Assembly (NCBI GenBank): GCA_018678395.1 | Contig: JAHHMJ010000443.1 | Location: 1 to 5,368 of the forward strand | DNA length: 5,368 nucleotides | Direction: 5' to 3' | From: Gemmatimonadota bacterium | GTDB lineage: Bacteria; Gemmatimonadota; Gemmatimonadetes; Longimicrobiales; Gaopeijiaceae | In this document: piece after piece, positions 1-5,368 of the stretch | How the letters are laid out: each line of letters starts with the position of its first letter | Numbering within the stretch: position 1 is the first letter of the stretch | The notes under the pieces: generated by a model | The model's input: the letters and a program-made list of their open reading frames with translations, nothing else | Told to the model about the DNA's origin: nothing | The model's database searches: none | Position numbers and translations under genes: made by a program

Positions 1-591
1 AGCCCACACCACACCGGCGAGCGAGAAGGCGCCCCACCCGGCGCACAGCCAGGCGCACTCCCGGGTCCGCCGGGTGCGCGACCTCCGGGCGGAGCGCAGC
101 AGGAAGAAGACGCTGGCGCCCACCACCGGTACCACACCGGCGGCCAGGATCGCGGCGGTGGCGCCGAAGTCGCGCGTGGCCGAGTTGGCGCCGACCAGCA
201 CCGAACCGAAGAGCAGAGAGAGCCACCACGCCCCGGGCAGCACGGCCCGCTGAGCGCCCACGACGGCGACCACCACGGCCACATTGGATCCACCCGTGAG
301 GGTCTGGTAGACCCACTCAGGCTCGATCCACGGCAGACCGTGCTTGAAGGCTCCGAGCCCCGTAGCGAGCGCCATGCCGACGAAGAAGACCGGCCAACCG
401 GGCACGGCGCGCCGCGCGAGGATCCGGGCAGCGATGACGCTCTGGGCCGCGAGCATCAGGTTGGTGACCACGCTCGCCGGATTGTGGAGCGGTAGTCCCA
501 GGACCGACACGACCGGACCTCCGCCCGGCACCATCGGGAGGAACTGCACGGGGGCGGTGGCCTGAATCGCGACCACGGACAGGGAGATCAT
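1..591 (-). CDS. multi-pass membrane protein of unknown function (C-terminus beyond window)
   Basis: The reading frame opens with ATG at 591-589 and stays open to base 1, giving 197 residues without a stop, so the gene continues outside the window. It is strongly hydrophobic. I see about six likely membrane segments near residues 40-59, 66-84, 95-115, 121-138, 142-166 and 179-197, with a basic loop (many Arg) at about 167-177 and a conserved-looking FKHGLPW patch at 82-88. I do not recognise the family; the layout resembles generic small uncharacterised integral membrane proteins. The start is supported by AGGGGG at 599-604, seven bases upstream, and by a 4-base ATGA overlap with the end of the SDR gene. 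It is therefore the third gene of the PQQ dehydrogenase operon and is probably translationally coupled. A membrane partner or electron-transfer role for the quinoprotein is possible but rests only on context. Confidence 0.75.
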   Translation of the reverse strand, partial: MISLSVVAIQATAPVQFLPMVPGGGPVVSVLGLPLHNPASVVTNLMLAAQSVIAARILARRAVPGWPVFFVGMALATGLGAFKHGLPWIEPEWVYQTLTGGSNVAVVVAVVGAQRAVLPGAWWLSLLFGSVLVGANSATRDFGATAAILAAGVVPVVGASVFFLLRSARRSRTRRTRECAWLCAGWGAFSLAGVVWA

Positions 592-1592
592 CGGACGTCC
601 CCCTGCCTACGACGCCACTCCGCCACGGCCGCCGGAAGCCCCTCCCGGGGGTGCAGTTGGGGGTTCCACCCCAACTCGGTCCGGGCCCGGGCGGACGAGA
701 AGGGGTTGTCCCGGGTCAGCATGGAGAGCATGCCGGGAGCGTGACGGGCCAGTTCACCACGACCGGACACGACGAGTCCCATCTGCAGCACGCCGAACCC
801 CATGCGAGCCAGGGGGCCGGGAACCGGAATCAGCCGCACGGGGGTCTCCAGACCCTCGGCAGCCCACTCCGCCATCTCGCGGACCGTGACCGGGAAGTCG
901 TCCGTCAGGTGATAGATGCGCCCCCCGGCCTGCGGCGATCGTGCGGCCAGGATCATGCCCCGGGCGACCGCATCGCCGTGGACGAGCGTCATCCGGGCCC
1001 GGCCGGCGTCGGGCAGAGGCAGGATACTGCGGGACAGCACGGTGCCGAGTCGCGGAATGAACTGGCGGTCGCGCAGGCCGTACATGACGGGCGGACGAAC
1101 CACCACGCCGTGCATCGTTCCCCGGGCGTGGGCCTCCAGGACCACCCGCTCCGCCTCCTGCTTGGAGCGCCCGTACGCATCCTCGGCGGGCAGTTCGGGC
1201 AGGGGGCACGTCTCGTCGGTGGGGTGCGGGAAGAAGCGGTGCCGGCCGAAGACGGCGGTGCTGCTCACGTGCACCATGCGCGCACCGGCCTCGCCCGCTG
1301 CCTCAGCCAGGGCGCGGGTGCCGTGCACATTGCCCCGGCGGAAGGTCTCCCAGTCGCCGCCGGCGCCGATGACCGCCGCGGCATGGTAGACCTCGTCACA
1401 CCCCCGGGCGGCAGCACGAAGGCTGATCGGGTCCAGCAGGTCTCCTCGAGCCAGATCGACGTTCTGCCGCGCCAACCACGTTGCGCGTGAGGGCTCCCGG
1501 ACCAGGGCGCGGACCTCCGTGCCCTCGGCGAGAAGGCGCTCGACGACGTGGGAGCCCAACATGCCCGTGGCGCCTGTCACGAGGGCTCTCAT
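588..1592 (-). CDS. NAD(P)-dependent extended SDR (3-beta-HSD / epimerase-like oxidoreductase)
   Basis: This 334-residue protein belongs to the extended short-chain dehydrogenase/reductase family and is probably cytosolic. The N-terminal Rossmann strand carries the nucleotide-binding motif TGATGMLG at residues 6-13. Arg32 after the second strand hints at NADP(H) preference. Other family marks are GDLLD (50-54), NVHGT (88-92), a catalytic VSST serine region (109-112), the active-site pair Tyr140/Lys144 in YGRSK, and RPPVMYG (166-172). The C-terminus contains NPFSSARARTELGW (296-309), as in 3-beta-hydroxysteroid dehydrogenase-like and NAD-dependent epimerase-like members. The substrate cannot be read from sequence; a sterol, flavonol-type ketone or nucleotide sugar are all possible. 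I chose ATG at 1592 rather than the longer open frame from 1784 because the Rossmann motif starts right after it, GGAG lies at 1601-1604 eight bases upstream, and it overlaps the PQQ gene stop as ATGA. Length is normal for the family. Confidence 0.93.
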   Translation of the reverse strand: MRALVTGATGMLGSHVVERLLAEGTEVRALVREPSRATWLARQNVDLARGDLLDPISLRAAARGCDEVYHAAAVIGAGGDWETFRRGNVHGTRALAEAAGEAGARMVHVSSTAVFGRHRFFPHPTDETCPLPELPAEDAYGRSKQEAERVVLEAHARGTMHGVVVRPPVMYGLRDRQFIPRLGTVLSRSILPLPDAGRARMTLVHGDAVARGMILAARSPQAGGRIYHLTDDFPVTVREMAEWAAEGLETPVRLIPVPGPLARMGFGVLQMGLVVSGRGELARHAPGMLSMLTRDNPFSSARARTELGWNPQLHPREGLPAAVAEWRRRQGDVR

Positions 1593-3631
1593 GGGACGAG
1601 CTCCGGCGCGACATCGGCCACCGGTGGCGCCTGTGGCAGCGCGAACGCCACCACGTAGTCTCCGAGCCGGCTCTTCAGACCCGCGTGTCCACCCGCGTTG
1701 ATCACCAGAAACTGCCGCCCGCCGTCCCGCACCCGATACGTCATGGGCGTGGACTGGCCGGATGCGGGCAACTCGGCCTCCCACACCTTCTCTCCGGTCT
1801 CCACGTGGAAGGCGCGGAGCCGGCTGTCCATGGTCGCCGCGATGAAGGCCAGGTCACCCGTCACGACCGCCCCACCGAGGTTCGGCGACCCCCACGCCTC
1901 GGGTGTGGGGATCCGAACCATGTCGCGCATGGTGCCCAGCGGCCGCTCCCAGAGGAGTTCTCCCGTCCCGGTATCCACGGCGTGGAGCATCCCCCAGGGC
2001 GGCGGGCTGCACGGAAGCATGATGGGCGAAAGCAGGGGCGACCGTTCGGCCGCATACGGCGCCGGCGTCTGGAGCCCCAGCGTCGACACCTTGCCTCCAC
2101 CACCAGACTGCTCGTCTACCTGATCCGCCGGGATGAGTCGGGCGACCATGGCCATGCGGTTGGTGTTGGTGATGAGGATGCGACGATCGGCGTCGTGCGC
2201 CATCCCGCCCCACTCCATCCCGCCGACGAACCCGGGATAGGCGATGCTCCCCTCGACGGAAGGGGGCGCGAACACCTCGGACGGCATGGAGGCGATGGCG
2301 TCCCGGCAGGCCGCCCGGTCCCAGGGCGTCAGTCCCCAGGCGTCGTCCGGCTCCAGCCCCAGCGGATGAAGGGGTTCCGGGAGCGTGGGGAACGGCTGCG
2401 TGGGCCACGGCACCTCACCGGCCACGGCGCTGCCGGGCACGGGACGTTCCTCGATGGGAAAGAGCGGCTCGCCCGTGAGCCGGTGGAAGAAGAAGAGGAA
2501 GCCCATCTTGGTGGCCAGCGCCACCGCGGGCACGGTCTCTCCGTCGTGCTCCATATCCAGAAGCATGGGGGGCGCCGGCAGGTCGTAGTCCCAGAGGTCG
2601 TGATGAACGGCCTGGAAGTGCCAGGCCACCTCACCCGTGGATCCGCGCAGTGCCACCAGCGAGTTGGCGTAGGTGTTGTCACCCGGGCGCAGCCCACCCC
2701 AGTGGTCCGGGCTGGCGCTCCCGGTGGGGACGAAGACCAGGTCGTGCTCGGGATCCGGCGTGATGGTGGCCCAGGTGTTGGCAGCACCGGCCGTGAGGGT
2801 GCGGCCGTCGGACAGCGTGCCCGTCACGCCCACGAGTGGCTCGAAGCTCCACAACTGCTCACCGGTGCGGGCGTCGAACGCCTGGACCGCTCCACTCGGG
2901 GCCTCCACGGCCCGACCGTCGAAGATGCTCGACCCCACGATGACGCGTCCGTTCAGGACGGCCGGAGGGGCGGTCTGCTTGTAGTGGCCGCGCTGTTCGC
3001 CGGTGGCCCGATCGACGTCCAGCGCCAGATCGAGCTCGCCGCTGACGCCGAAGTCCGCGCACCGCGCCCCGGTCTCGCCGTCCAGCGCGAAGAGGCGGGC
3101 GTCGAAGCTGGCCAGGAAGATTCGCCTTCGGCAGGGCGCGTCTCCCGGGGCGGCCTCGTCGAGCCAGGTCGCCAGGCCCCGGTTCGTGACCATCATGTGG
3201 ACGCGATCGGACCGGTCCAGCCCAGAATCGAAGGCCCAGACCTCCGCCCCCGTCTCCGCATCGAGGGCGATGACCCGCGAGTACGGCGTCGAGACGTAGA
3301 GGAGCCCGTCGACCATGAGCGGGGTGGACTGGAAGGCAGTGCCGGCCCGGCCATCGGCGTTCGGACTCACGTCTCCGGTGCGGTACGTCCACGCCACCTC
3401 GAGGCCGCGAACGTTGGCCGAGGTGATGTCCCGCAGGGACGAATAGTGGGCGCCCCCCGTCCCGTCCGGGTGCGCCCATTCGGCTGCGAGACCGGGCTCG
3501 GGGATGGGGACGGCGACGGGCCGGGGTGCGGCCTGAACGATGTAGCGTCCCGTCGGGATGCCCCCGACGACGATCAGGACGGAAAGAGCAAAGGTCCGAC
3601 CTCGGTGCGGGGAGCGCGTGGACACGGCCAT
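1589..3631 (-). CDS. PQQ-dependent dehydrogenase, membrane glucose dehydrogenase (Gcd)-like, without the multi-pass N-terminal domain
   Basis: This 680-residue quinoprotein would oxidise a sugar, polyol or other alcohol in the periplasm and pass electrons to the respiratory quinone pool. Residues 1-35 form a signal peptide or single anchor: an Arg-rich start, a hydrophobic core at 14-28 and a possible cleavage site after VQA (32-34). The rest is an eight-blade beta-propeller; tryptophan-docking repeats of the form AxDxxTGxxxW are seen at 122-132, 251-261, 327-337, 551-561 and 607-617. Stretches typical of the E. coli Gcd family are SPDHWGG (307-313, Asp309 matching the catalytic Asp), VHHDLWDYDLPA (342-353), ATKMG (373-377, with the PQQ-contacting Lys375), TQPFP (411-415), EWGG (473-476) and AGGHAGLKSRLGDYVVAFALP near the end. 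E. coli Gcd is about 800 residues because of five extra N-terminal membrane helices, which are missing here. AGGAGG at 3639-3644, seven bases before the ATG, fixes the start. It is the first gene of the operon. Substrate is unproven; quinate/shikimate-type members are relatives. Confidence 0.93.
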   Translation of the reverse strand: MAVSTRSPHRGRTFALSVLIVVGGIPTGRYIVQAAPRPVAVPIPEPGLAAEWAHPDGTGGAHYSSLRDITSANVRGLEVAWTYRTGDVSPNADGRAGTAFQSTPLMVDGLLYVSTPYSRVIALDAETGAEVWAFDSGLDRSDRVHMMVTNRGLATWLDEAAPGDAPCRRRIFLASFDARLFALDGETGARCADFGVSGELDLALDVDRATGEQRGHYKQTAPPAVLNGRVIVGSSIFDGRAVEAPSGAVQAFDARTGEQLWSFEPLVGVTGTLSDGRTLTAGAANTWATITPDPEHDLVFVPTGSASPDHWGGLRPGDNTYANSLVALRGSTGEVAWHFQAVHHDLWDYDLPAPPMLLDMEHDGETVPAVALATKMGFLFFFHRLTGEPLFPIEERPVPGSAVAGEVPWPTQPFPTLPEPLHPLGLEPDDAWGLTPWDRAACRDAIASMPSEVFAPPSVEGSIAYPGFVGGMEWGGMAHDADRRILITNTNRMAMVARLIPADQVDEQSGGGGKVSTLGLQTPAPYAAERSPLLSPIMLPCSPPPWGMLHAVDTGTGELLWERPLGTMRDMVRIPTPEAWGSPNLGGAVVTGDLAFIAATMDSRLRAFHVETGEKVWEAELPASGQSTPMTYRVRDGGRQFLVINAGGHAGLKSRLGDYVVAFALPQAPPVADVAPELVP

Positions 3632-3650
3632 GTCCGGGCCTCCTCGGGAA

Positions 3651-3673
3651 GTGGGTCACGGGTGTGACTCCAC
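3651..3673 (-). promoter_or_regulatory. inverted repeat in the 5' leader of the PQQ dehydrogenase gene
   Basis: The plus strand reads GTGG-GTCAC, loop GGGT, GTGAC-T-CCAC. This gives nine pairs with one bulged base, ending about 20 bases before the ATG and just upstream of the AGGAGG ribosome binding site. It could be an RNA hairpin in the leader or a dimeric repressor/activator site. There is no T-run, so it is not a terminator. The function is inferred from position only. Confidence 0.4.
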
Positions 3674-3698
3674 GTTGCCCAAGTCCCGGCTCGGCCGG

Positions 3699-3740
3699 CC
3701 TACGTTCGGCTGCGTAGTCTGCGGCGCGAGGCTACGTAGG
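3699..3740. repeat. cluster of CTACGTAG-like palindromic boxes upstream of the PQQ operon
   Basis: Three related 8-mers occur within 42 bases: CTACGTTC (3700-3707), CTGCGTAG (3710-3717) and CTACGTAG (3732-3739, a perfect palindrome). The outer ends also form a 7-base inverted repeat, CCTACGT at 3699-3705 and ACGTAGG at 3734-3740. Box starts are 10 and 22 bases apart, roughly whole helical turns, as for cooperative binding on one DNA face. They lie about 70-110 bases before the PQQ dehydrogenase start, where a promoter would be expected. No convincing -35/-10 pair was found here. Confidence 0.3.
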
Positions 3741-3829
3741 ACACGGCGAGGGTGGCCGTGCACGTCCAGCGCGTCGTCGGCGTCGGCCGCGTGGGCGGTG
3801 GTCAGACGGGCAACCGACTGGCCGTGGCG

Positions 3830-3848
3830 CCCGCGCGATCTTCGCGGG
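3830..3848 (-). terminator. weak hairpin after the truncated permease
   Basis: CCCGCG at 3830-3835 pairs with CGCGGG at 3843-3848 around a 7-base loop, starting 12 bases past the permease stop codon on the minus strand. It has the position of a transcription terminator but no run of T follows it, so it is at best a weak or factor-dependent terminator, and in such GC-rich DNA it may be chance. Confidence 0.2.
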
Positions 3849-3859
3849 TCCACCCCCTC

Positions 3860-4396
3860 TCAATCCCGGGGCGCGACGACGCCTTCCGCTCGACCCACCA
3901 CTTCCTCGTAGATCTCTTCGAGGCCCACGGGTTTTAGTCGCGCGAACCGGGAGCCGAAGAAGAACCCGAGGCCCACGTACGAGGTCACGCTGAGCCCGAT
4001 GATCAGTATGCCGAGGGGTACGGATCCGACGAACGAACCTCCGAAGCCGAACGCGATCCCGTAGACGATGACGGCCTGCCCCGCGCCGATGATCAGGTAG
4101 GCCAACGTCACGCCGAGGAAGTACGACGACCCTCCCAGCGGCGACAGCAGGAGACGCTTGAGCGTGTTCCGTTCCCGCTCGGCGACGAGGGTCGCAATCG
4201 GCCCGCCCAGGCAGCTGAAGAACAGGGCTGCCCCGATGAGAATGCCGGGAGCCATGAAGTTGAAGGCGTTGGCGGTGCCGCCGGCGCCCTCGGCGTAGAT
4301 CAGCCCGAACAGCAGGAGCATCAGGGCCGGAAAGAGCGCCCAGGCCACCAGGCTGCGACGCGACGACCACTGCTCGGTCAGGATCCTGCGGGCCAC
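3860..4396 (-). CDS. ABC-2 type transporter permease, C-terminally truncated with an ATPase-like tail (possible pseudogene)
   Basis: The 178-residue product is the N-terminal part of an ABC-2 family permease. A short basic cytosolic start (ARRILTEQW, SSRRS) leads into membrane segments near 16-34, 50-70, 92-116 and 126-148. Between the second and third segments is the family signature ERERNTLKRLLLSPL (73-87). Full-length members have about 230-270 residues and six segments; here the last two are absent. After SRFAR (149-153) the sequence changes to a soluble tail, GLEEIYEEVVGRAEG (158-172), which resembles the C-terminal end of ABC ATPases more than a permease. The join, near base 3937, has codons CTA AAA, uncommon in this GC-rich window. 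The GTG start at 4396 has no close ribosome binding site (GGAGG lies about 19 bases away). It diverges from the TetR gene and may have shared its operator. It is either a decayed remnant or an unusual short permease. Confidence 0.72.
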   Translation of the reverse strand: MARRILTEQWSSRRSLVAWALFPALMLLLFGLIYAEGAGGTANAFNFMAPGILIGAALFFSCLGGPIATLVAERERNTLKRLLLSPLGGSSYFLGVTLAYLIIGAGQAVIVYGIAFGFGGSFVGSVPLGILIIGLSVTSYVGLGFFFGSRFARLKPVGLEEIYEEVVGRAEGVVAPRD

Positions 4397-4571
4397 GGTA
4401 AGGGCAAGCGCTCGGCCTCCGTGTCGGGGGTGCGCGTCGCCTGGCCGTCGAACGTGCGGGCGTCACAATGCCGCGCCCGCCGCGAGGCGGCAACCCGATC
4501 GAAGCGACACGATGTCCGGTGACCTCGAAGCATGGGTCGGGGGCCCCTTCGCCGTTGACGCGGCGACGCGC

Positions 4572-4602
4572 TTGATGCATCGTAGTGAACGCTTCGTTCA
4601 AT
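4572..4602 (+). promoter_or_regulatory. candidate promoter for the TetR gene
   Basis: TTGATG at 4572-4577 resembles a -35 box, and TTCAAT at 4597-4602 matches a -10 box at four of six positions, with a long 19-base spacer. If real, transcription would begin around 4609, about 24 bases before the chosen ATG, and the -10 would lie inside the inverted repeat at 4582-4612, giving simple autorepression. The match is modest and the sigma factor preferences of this organism are unknown. Confidence 0.3.
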
Positions 4603-4612
4603 CGTTCACTAC
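4582..4612. promoter_or_regulatory. TetR-type operator: perfect 10+10 bp inverted repeat
   Basis: GTAGTGAACG at 4582-4591 and CGTTCACTAC at 4603-4612 are perfect reverse complements separated by 11 bases. Nested inside is a second symmetry, TGAACG-CTT-CGTTCA (4586-4600), so TGAACG-type half-sites occur three times (4586-4591, 4595-4600, 4603-4608). A further CACTAC half-arm repeats at 4618-4623, 11 bases after the one at 4607-4612. Position between the divergent permease and the TetR gene, directly before the regulator start, is typical for an autoregulated TetR operator. Several half-sites suggest binding of two dimers. Confidence 0.75.
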
Positions 4613-4632
4613 TGAGGCACTACGCCCGCCGC

Positions 4633-5229
4633 ATGCCCAAGATCACCCGCGAGGAGATCCTCGCCGTCTTTCGACGCCTCGTGGCCCGCTACGGTCTCGA
4701 CCGGGTCACCATGAAGGAGCTCGCGCGGGAAGCCGGCGTGAGCGTCGGCACGATCTATCGGCACTTCGAGAACAAGGAAGCACTCGTCTCCTCGATCGAG
4801 GAGACGTGGCTCGGGCACGTCCGCGCCCGCAATTCGCAAATCCTCGAGCGTGAGGGGGCGGCGGAGCCCAAGCTCTACGACCTGGTCGTCGTCCACGCCG
4901 CCCGGCTCAGCGAGATCGTCCGCACCGACCAGGCGGTCTTCGAGATGCTCGTGGGGTCGGTGCGCCTCCGCTACATCGATCACGACGTGGTCGACACCCG
5001 CCGACGCATTCTCGACGAGATGAGTACGGCCGCGGCCACGATCCTGGCCGAGGGAACCGCGCAGGGCGACCTCGACGTTTCCGATCCGAGCGACGCGGCC
5101 CACCACTTCGTCGAGGGCTTCGCCGAGTACTTCTCGCCCAACGCCATCGTGAGCCGCCCCCACGCCCGCGTGGTGGAGGGGCTGGAGGGCATGTTCGAGT
5201 TCCTGATGCGGGGCATCCGCGCCCGCTGA
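4633..5229 (+). CDS. TetR/AcrR family transcriptional regulator
   Basis: This 198-residue protein is a one-domain-plus-ligand-pocket repressor of normal TetR length. The N-terminal helix-turn-helix is clear: REEILAVFRRLVARYGLDRV (6-25), then TMKELAREAGVSVGTIYRHF (26-45) and ENKEAL, the recognition helix being VSVGTIYRHF. The remainder (about 55-198) is helical and divergent, as expected for the ligand-binding and dimer part, so the inducer cannot be predicted. I chose ATG at 4633 because the family homology begins there. A GTG at 4585 would add 16 residues but lies inside the operator repeat and has no ribosome binding site. The best Shine-Dalgarno-like sequence for 4633 is GAGG at 4614-4617, 15 bases away, so initiation may be weak or the transcript nearly leaderless. 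It probably represses itself, the downstream ABC ATPase and perhaps the divergent permease through the inverted repeat. Confidence 0.94.
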   Translation: MPKITREEILAVFRRLVARYGLDRVTMKELAREAGVSVGTIYRHFENKEALVSSIEETWLGHVRARNSQILEREGAAEPKLYDLVVVHAARLSEIVRTDQAVFEMLVGSVRLRYIDHDVVDTRRRILDEMSTAAATILAEGTAQGDLDVSDPSDAAHHFVEGFAEYFSPNAIVSRPHARVVEGLEGMFEFLMRGIRAR

Positions 5230-5263
5230 GGCGCATGGCCCCCTGCGCGAGAGAGTCCTCTCC

Positions 5264-5368
5264 ATGATCACAGACAACCCGACCTCGACCCACGTGGACG
5301 TCCGGTCCCTCACCAAGACGTTCCGGACCGACGCCGGCTCGTTCACGGCGCTCGACGACGTCGATCTC
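5264..5368 (+). CDS. ABC transporter ATP-binding protein, N-terminal fragment
   Basis: Only the first 35 residues are in the window; the gene runs off the right edge with the frame open. VDVRSLTKTFRTDAGSFTALDDVDL (residues 11-35; strand, aromatic A-loop Phe20, then the ALDDVDL strand) is the standard opening of an ABC nucleotide-binding domain just before the Walker A motif, which must lie beyond base 5368. The ATG at 5264 has GAGAGAG at 5249-5255 with an eight-base gap and sits 34 bases after the TetR stop, so the two are likely one transcription unit. The ATPase would power a transporter whose permease should follow downstream. Substrate and direction, export or import, cannot be told from this fragment. 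Confidence 0.85.
   Translation, partial: MITDNPTSTHVDVRSLTKTFRTDAGSFTALDDVDL

Noticed and set aside
651..1490. 279-residue open frame on the plus strand
   Set aside because: It is antisense to the SDR gene, has low-complexity composition and no domain.
1593..1784. 64-residue N-terminal extension of the SDR
   Set aside because: It overlaps the end of the PQQ gene in another frame, is Arg/Gly-rich, and precedes the normal Rossmann start, which has its own ribosome binding site at 1601-1604.
1481..3667. 728-residue open frame on the plus strand
   Set aside because: It lies antisense to the PQQ dehydrogenase, which has unmistakable family motifs. The translation is rich in Arg, Gly, Pro and His with no recognisable domain, as expected from GC-rich antisense frames.
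3656..3853. 65-residue frame with GTG start in the leader of the PQQ operon
   Set aside because: No recognisable features; it spans the inverted-repeat boxes and its composition is that of noncoding GC-rich DNA. A tiny leader peptide cannot be fully excluded.
3732..4601. 289-residue open frame on the minus strand
   Set aside because: It overlaps the permease in a different frame; its translation is Arg/Pro-rich with no membrane segments, while the permease frame shows a true family signature.
4512..4853. 113-residue plus-strand frame starting in the divergent intergenic region
   Set aside because: Most of it overlaps the TetR gene out of frame and it crosses the operator; there is no domain and no good ribosome binding site.
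5249..5262. GAGAG-TC-CTCTC small inverted repeat before the ATPase
   Set aside because: The two-base spacer cannot form a good hairpin, and the purine-rich half is explained by the ribosome binding site.
4609..5346. 245-residue open frame on the minus strand
   Set aside because: It is antisense to the TetR gene and the ATPase start, both supported by family motifs.

Overview
The window is GC-rich bacterial chromosome with strong G/C bias at third codon positions, which also produces very long spurious open frames opposite the real genes. It holds two divergently arranged blocks. I cannot place the organism from sequence alone. The periplasmic PQQ enzyme suggests a respiring Gram-negative-type bacterium, and the GC-rich codon use would fit, for example, Gemmatimonadota or Acidobacteriota, but that is a guess. 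I see no tRNA, rRNA, CRISPR array, insertion sequence or origin, and no intergenic stretch exceeds 300 bases.

Left block, minus strand, 3631 down to 1. This is a tight three-gene operon. It begins with an exported PQQ-dependent dehydrogenase of the membrane glucose dehydrogenase family (1589-3631). A cytosolic extended SDR oxidoreductase/epimerase-like protein follows (588-1592), then a multi-pass membrane protein I do not recognise, cut by the window edge (1-591). Each junction is an ATGA overlap with a good Shine-Dalgarno sequence before the inner start, so the three are probably translated together. The quinoprotein lacks the usual multi-pass N-terminal membrane domain of its family. The co-translated membrane protein might stand in for it, but that is inference.

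Middle, 3632-4632. The leader of the PQQ gene carries a hairpin-forming inverted repeat just before the ribosome binding site and a cluster of CTACGTAG-like boxes further upstream. Next, on the minus strand, is a short ABC-2 type permease (3860-4396). It stops after about four of the usual six membrane segments and ends in a soluble tail that looks more like the end of an ABC ATPase, so it is likely a truncated or decaying gene.

Right block, plus strand. A TetR-family repressor (4633-5229) is preceded by a perfect 10+10 bp inverted repeat (4582-4612), its probable operator. It is followed 34 bases later by the start of an ABC transporter ATPase (5264 to the window end). A TetR repressor placed directly before an ABC transporter is a common efflux or transport layout. 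The divergent permease remnant suggests that the locus has gained, lost or rearranged transporter genes.
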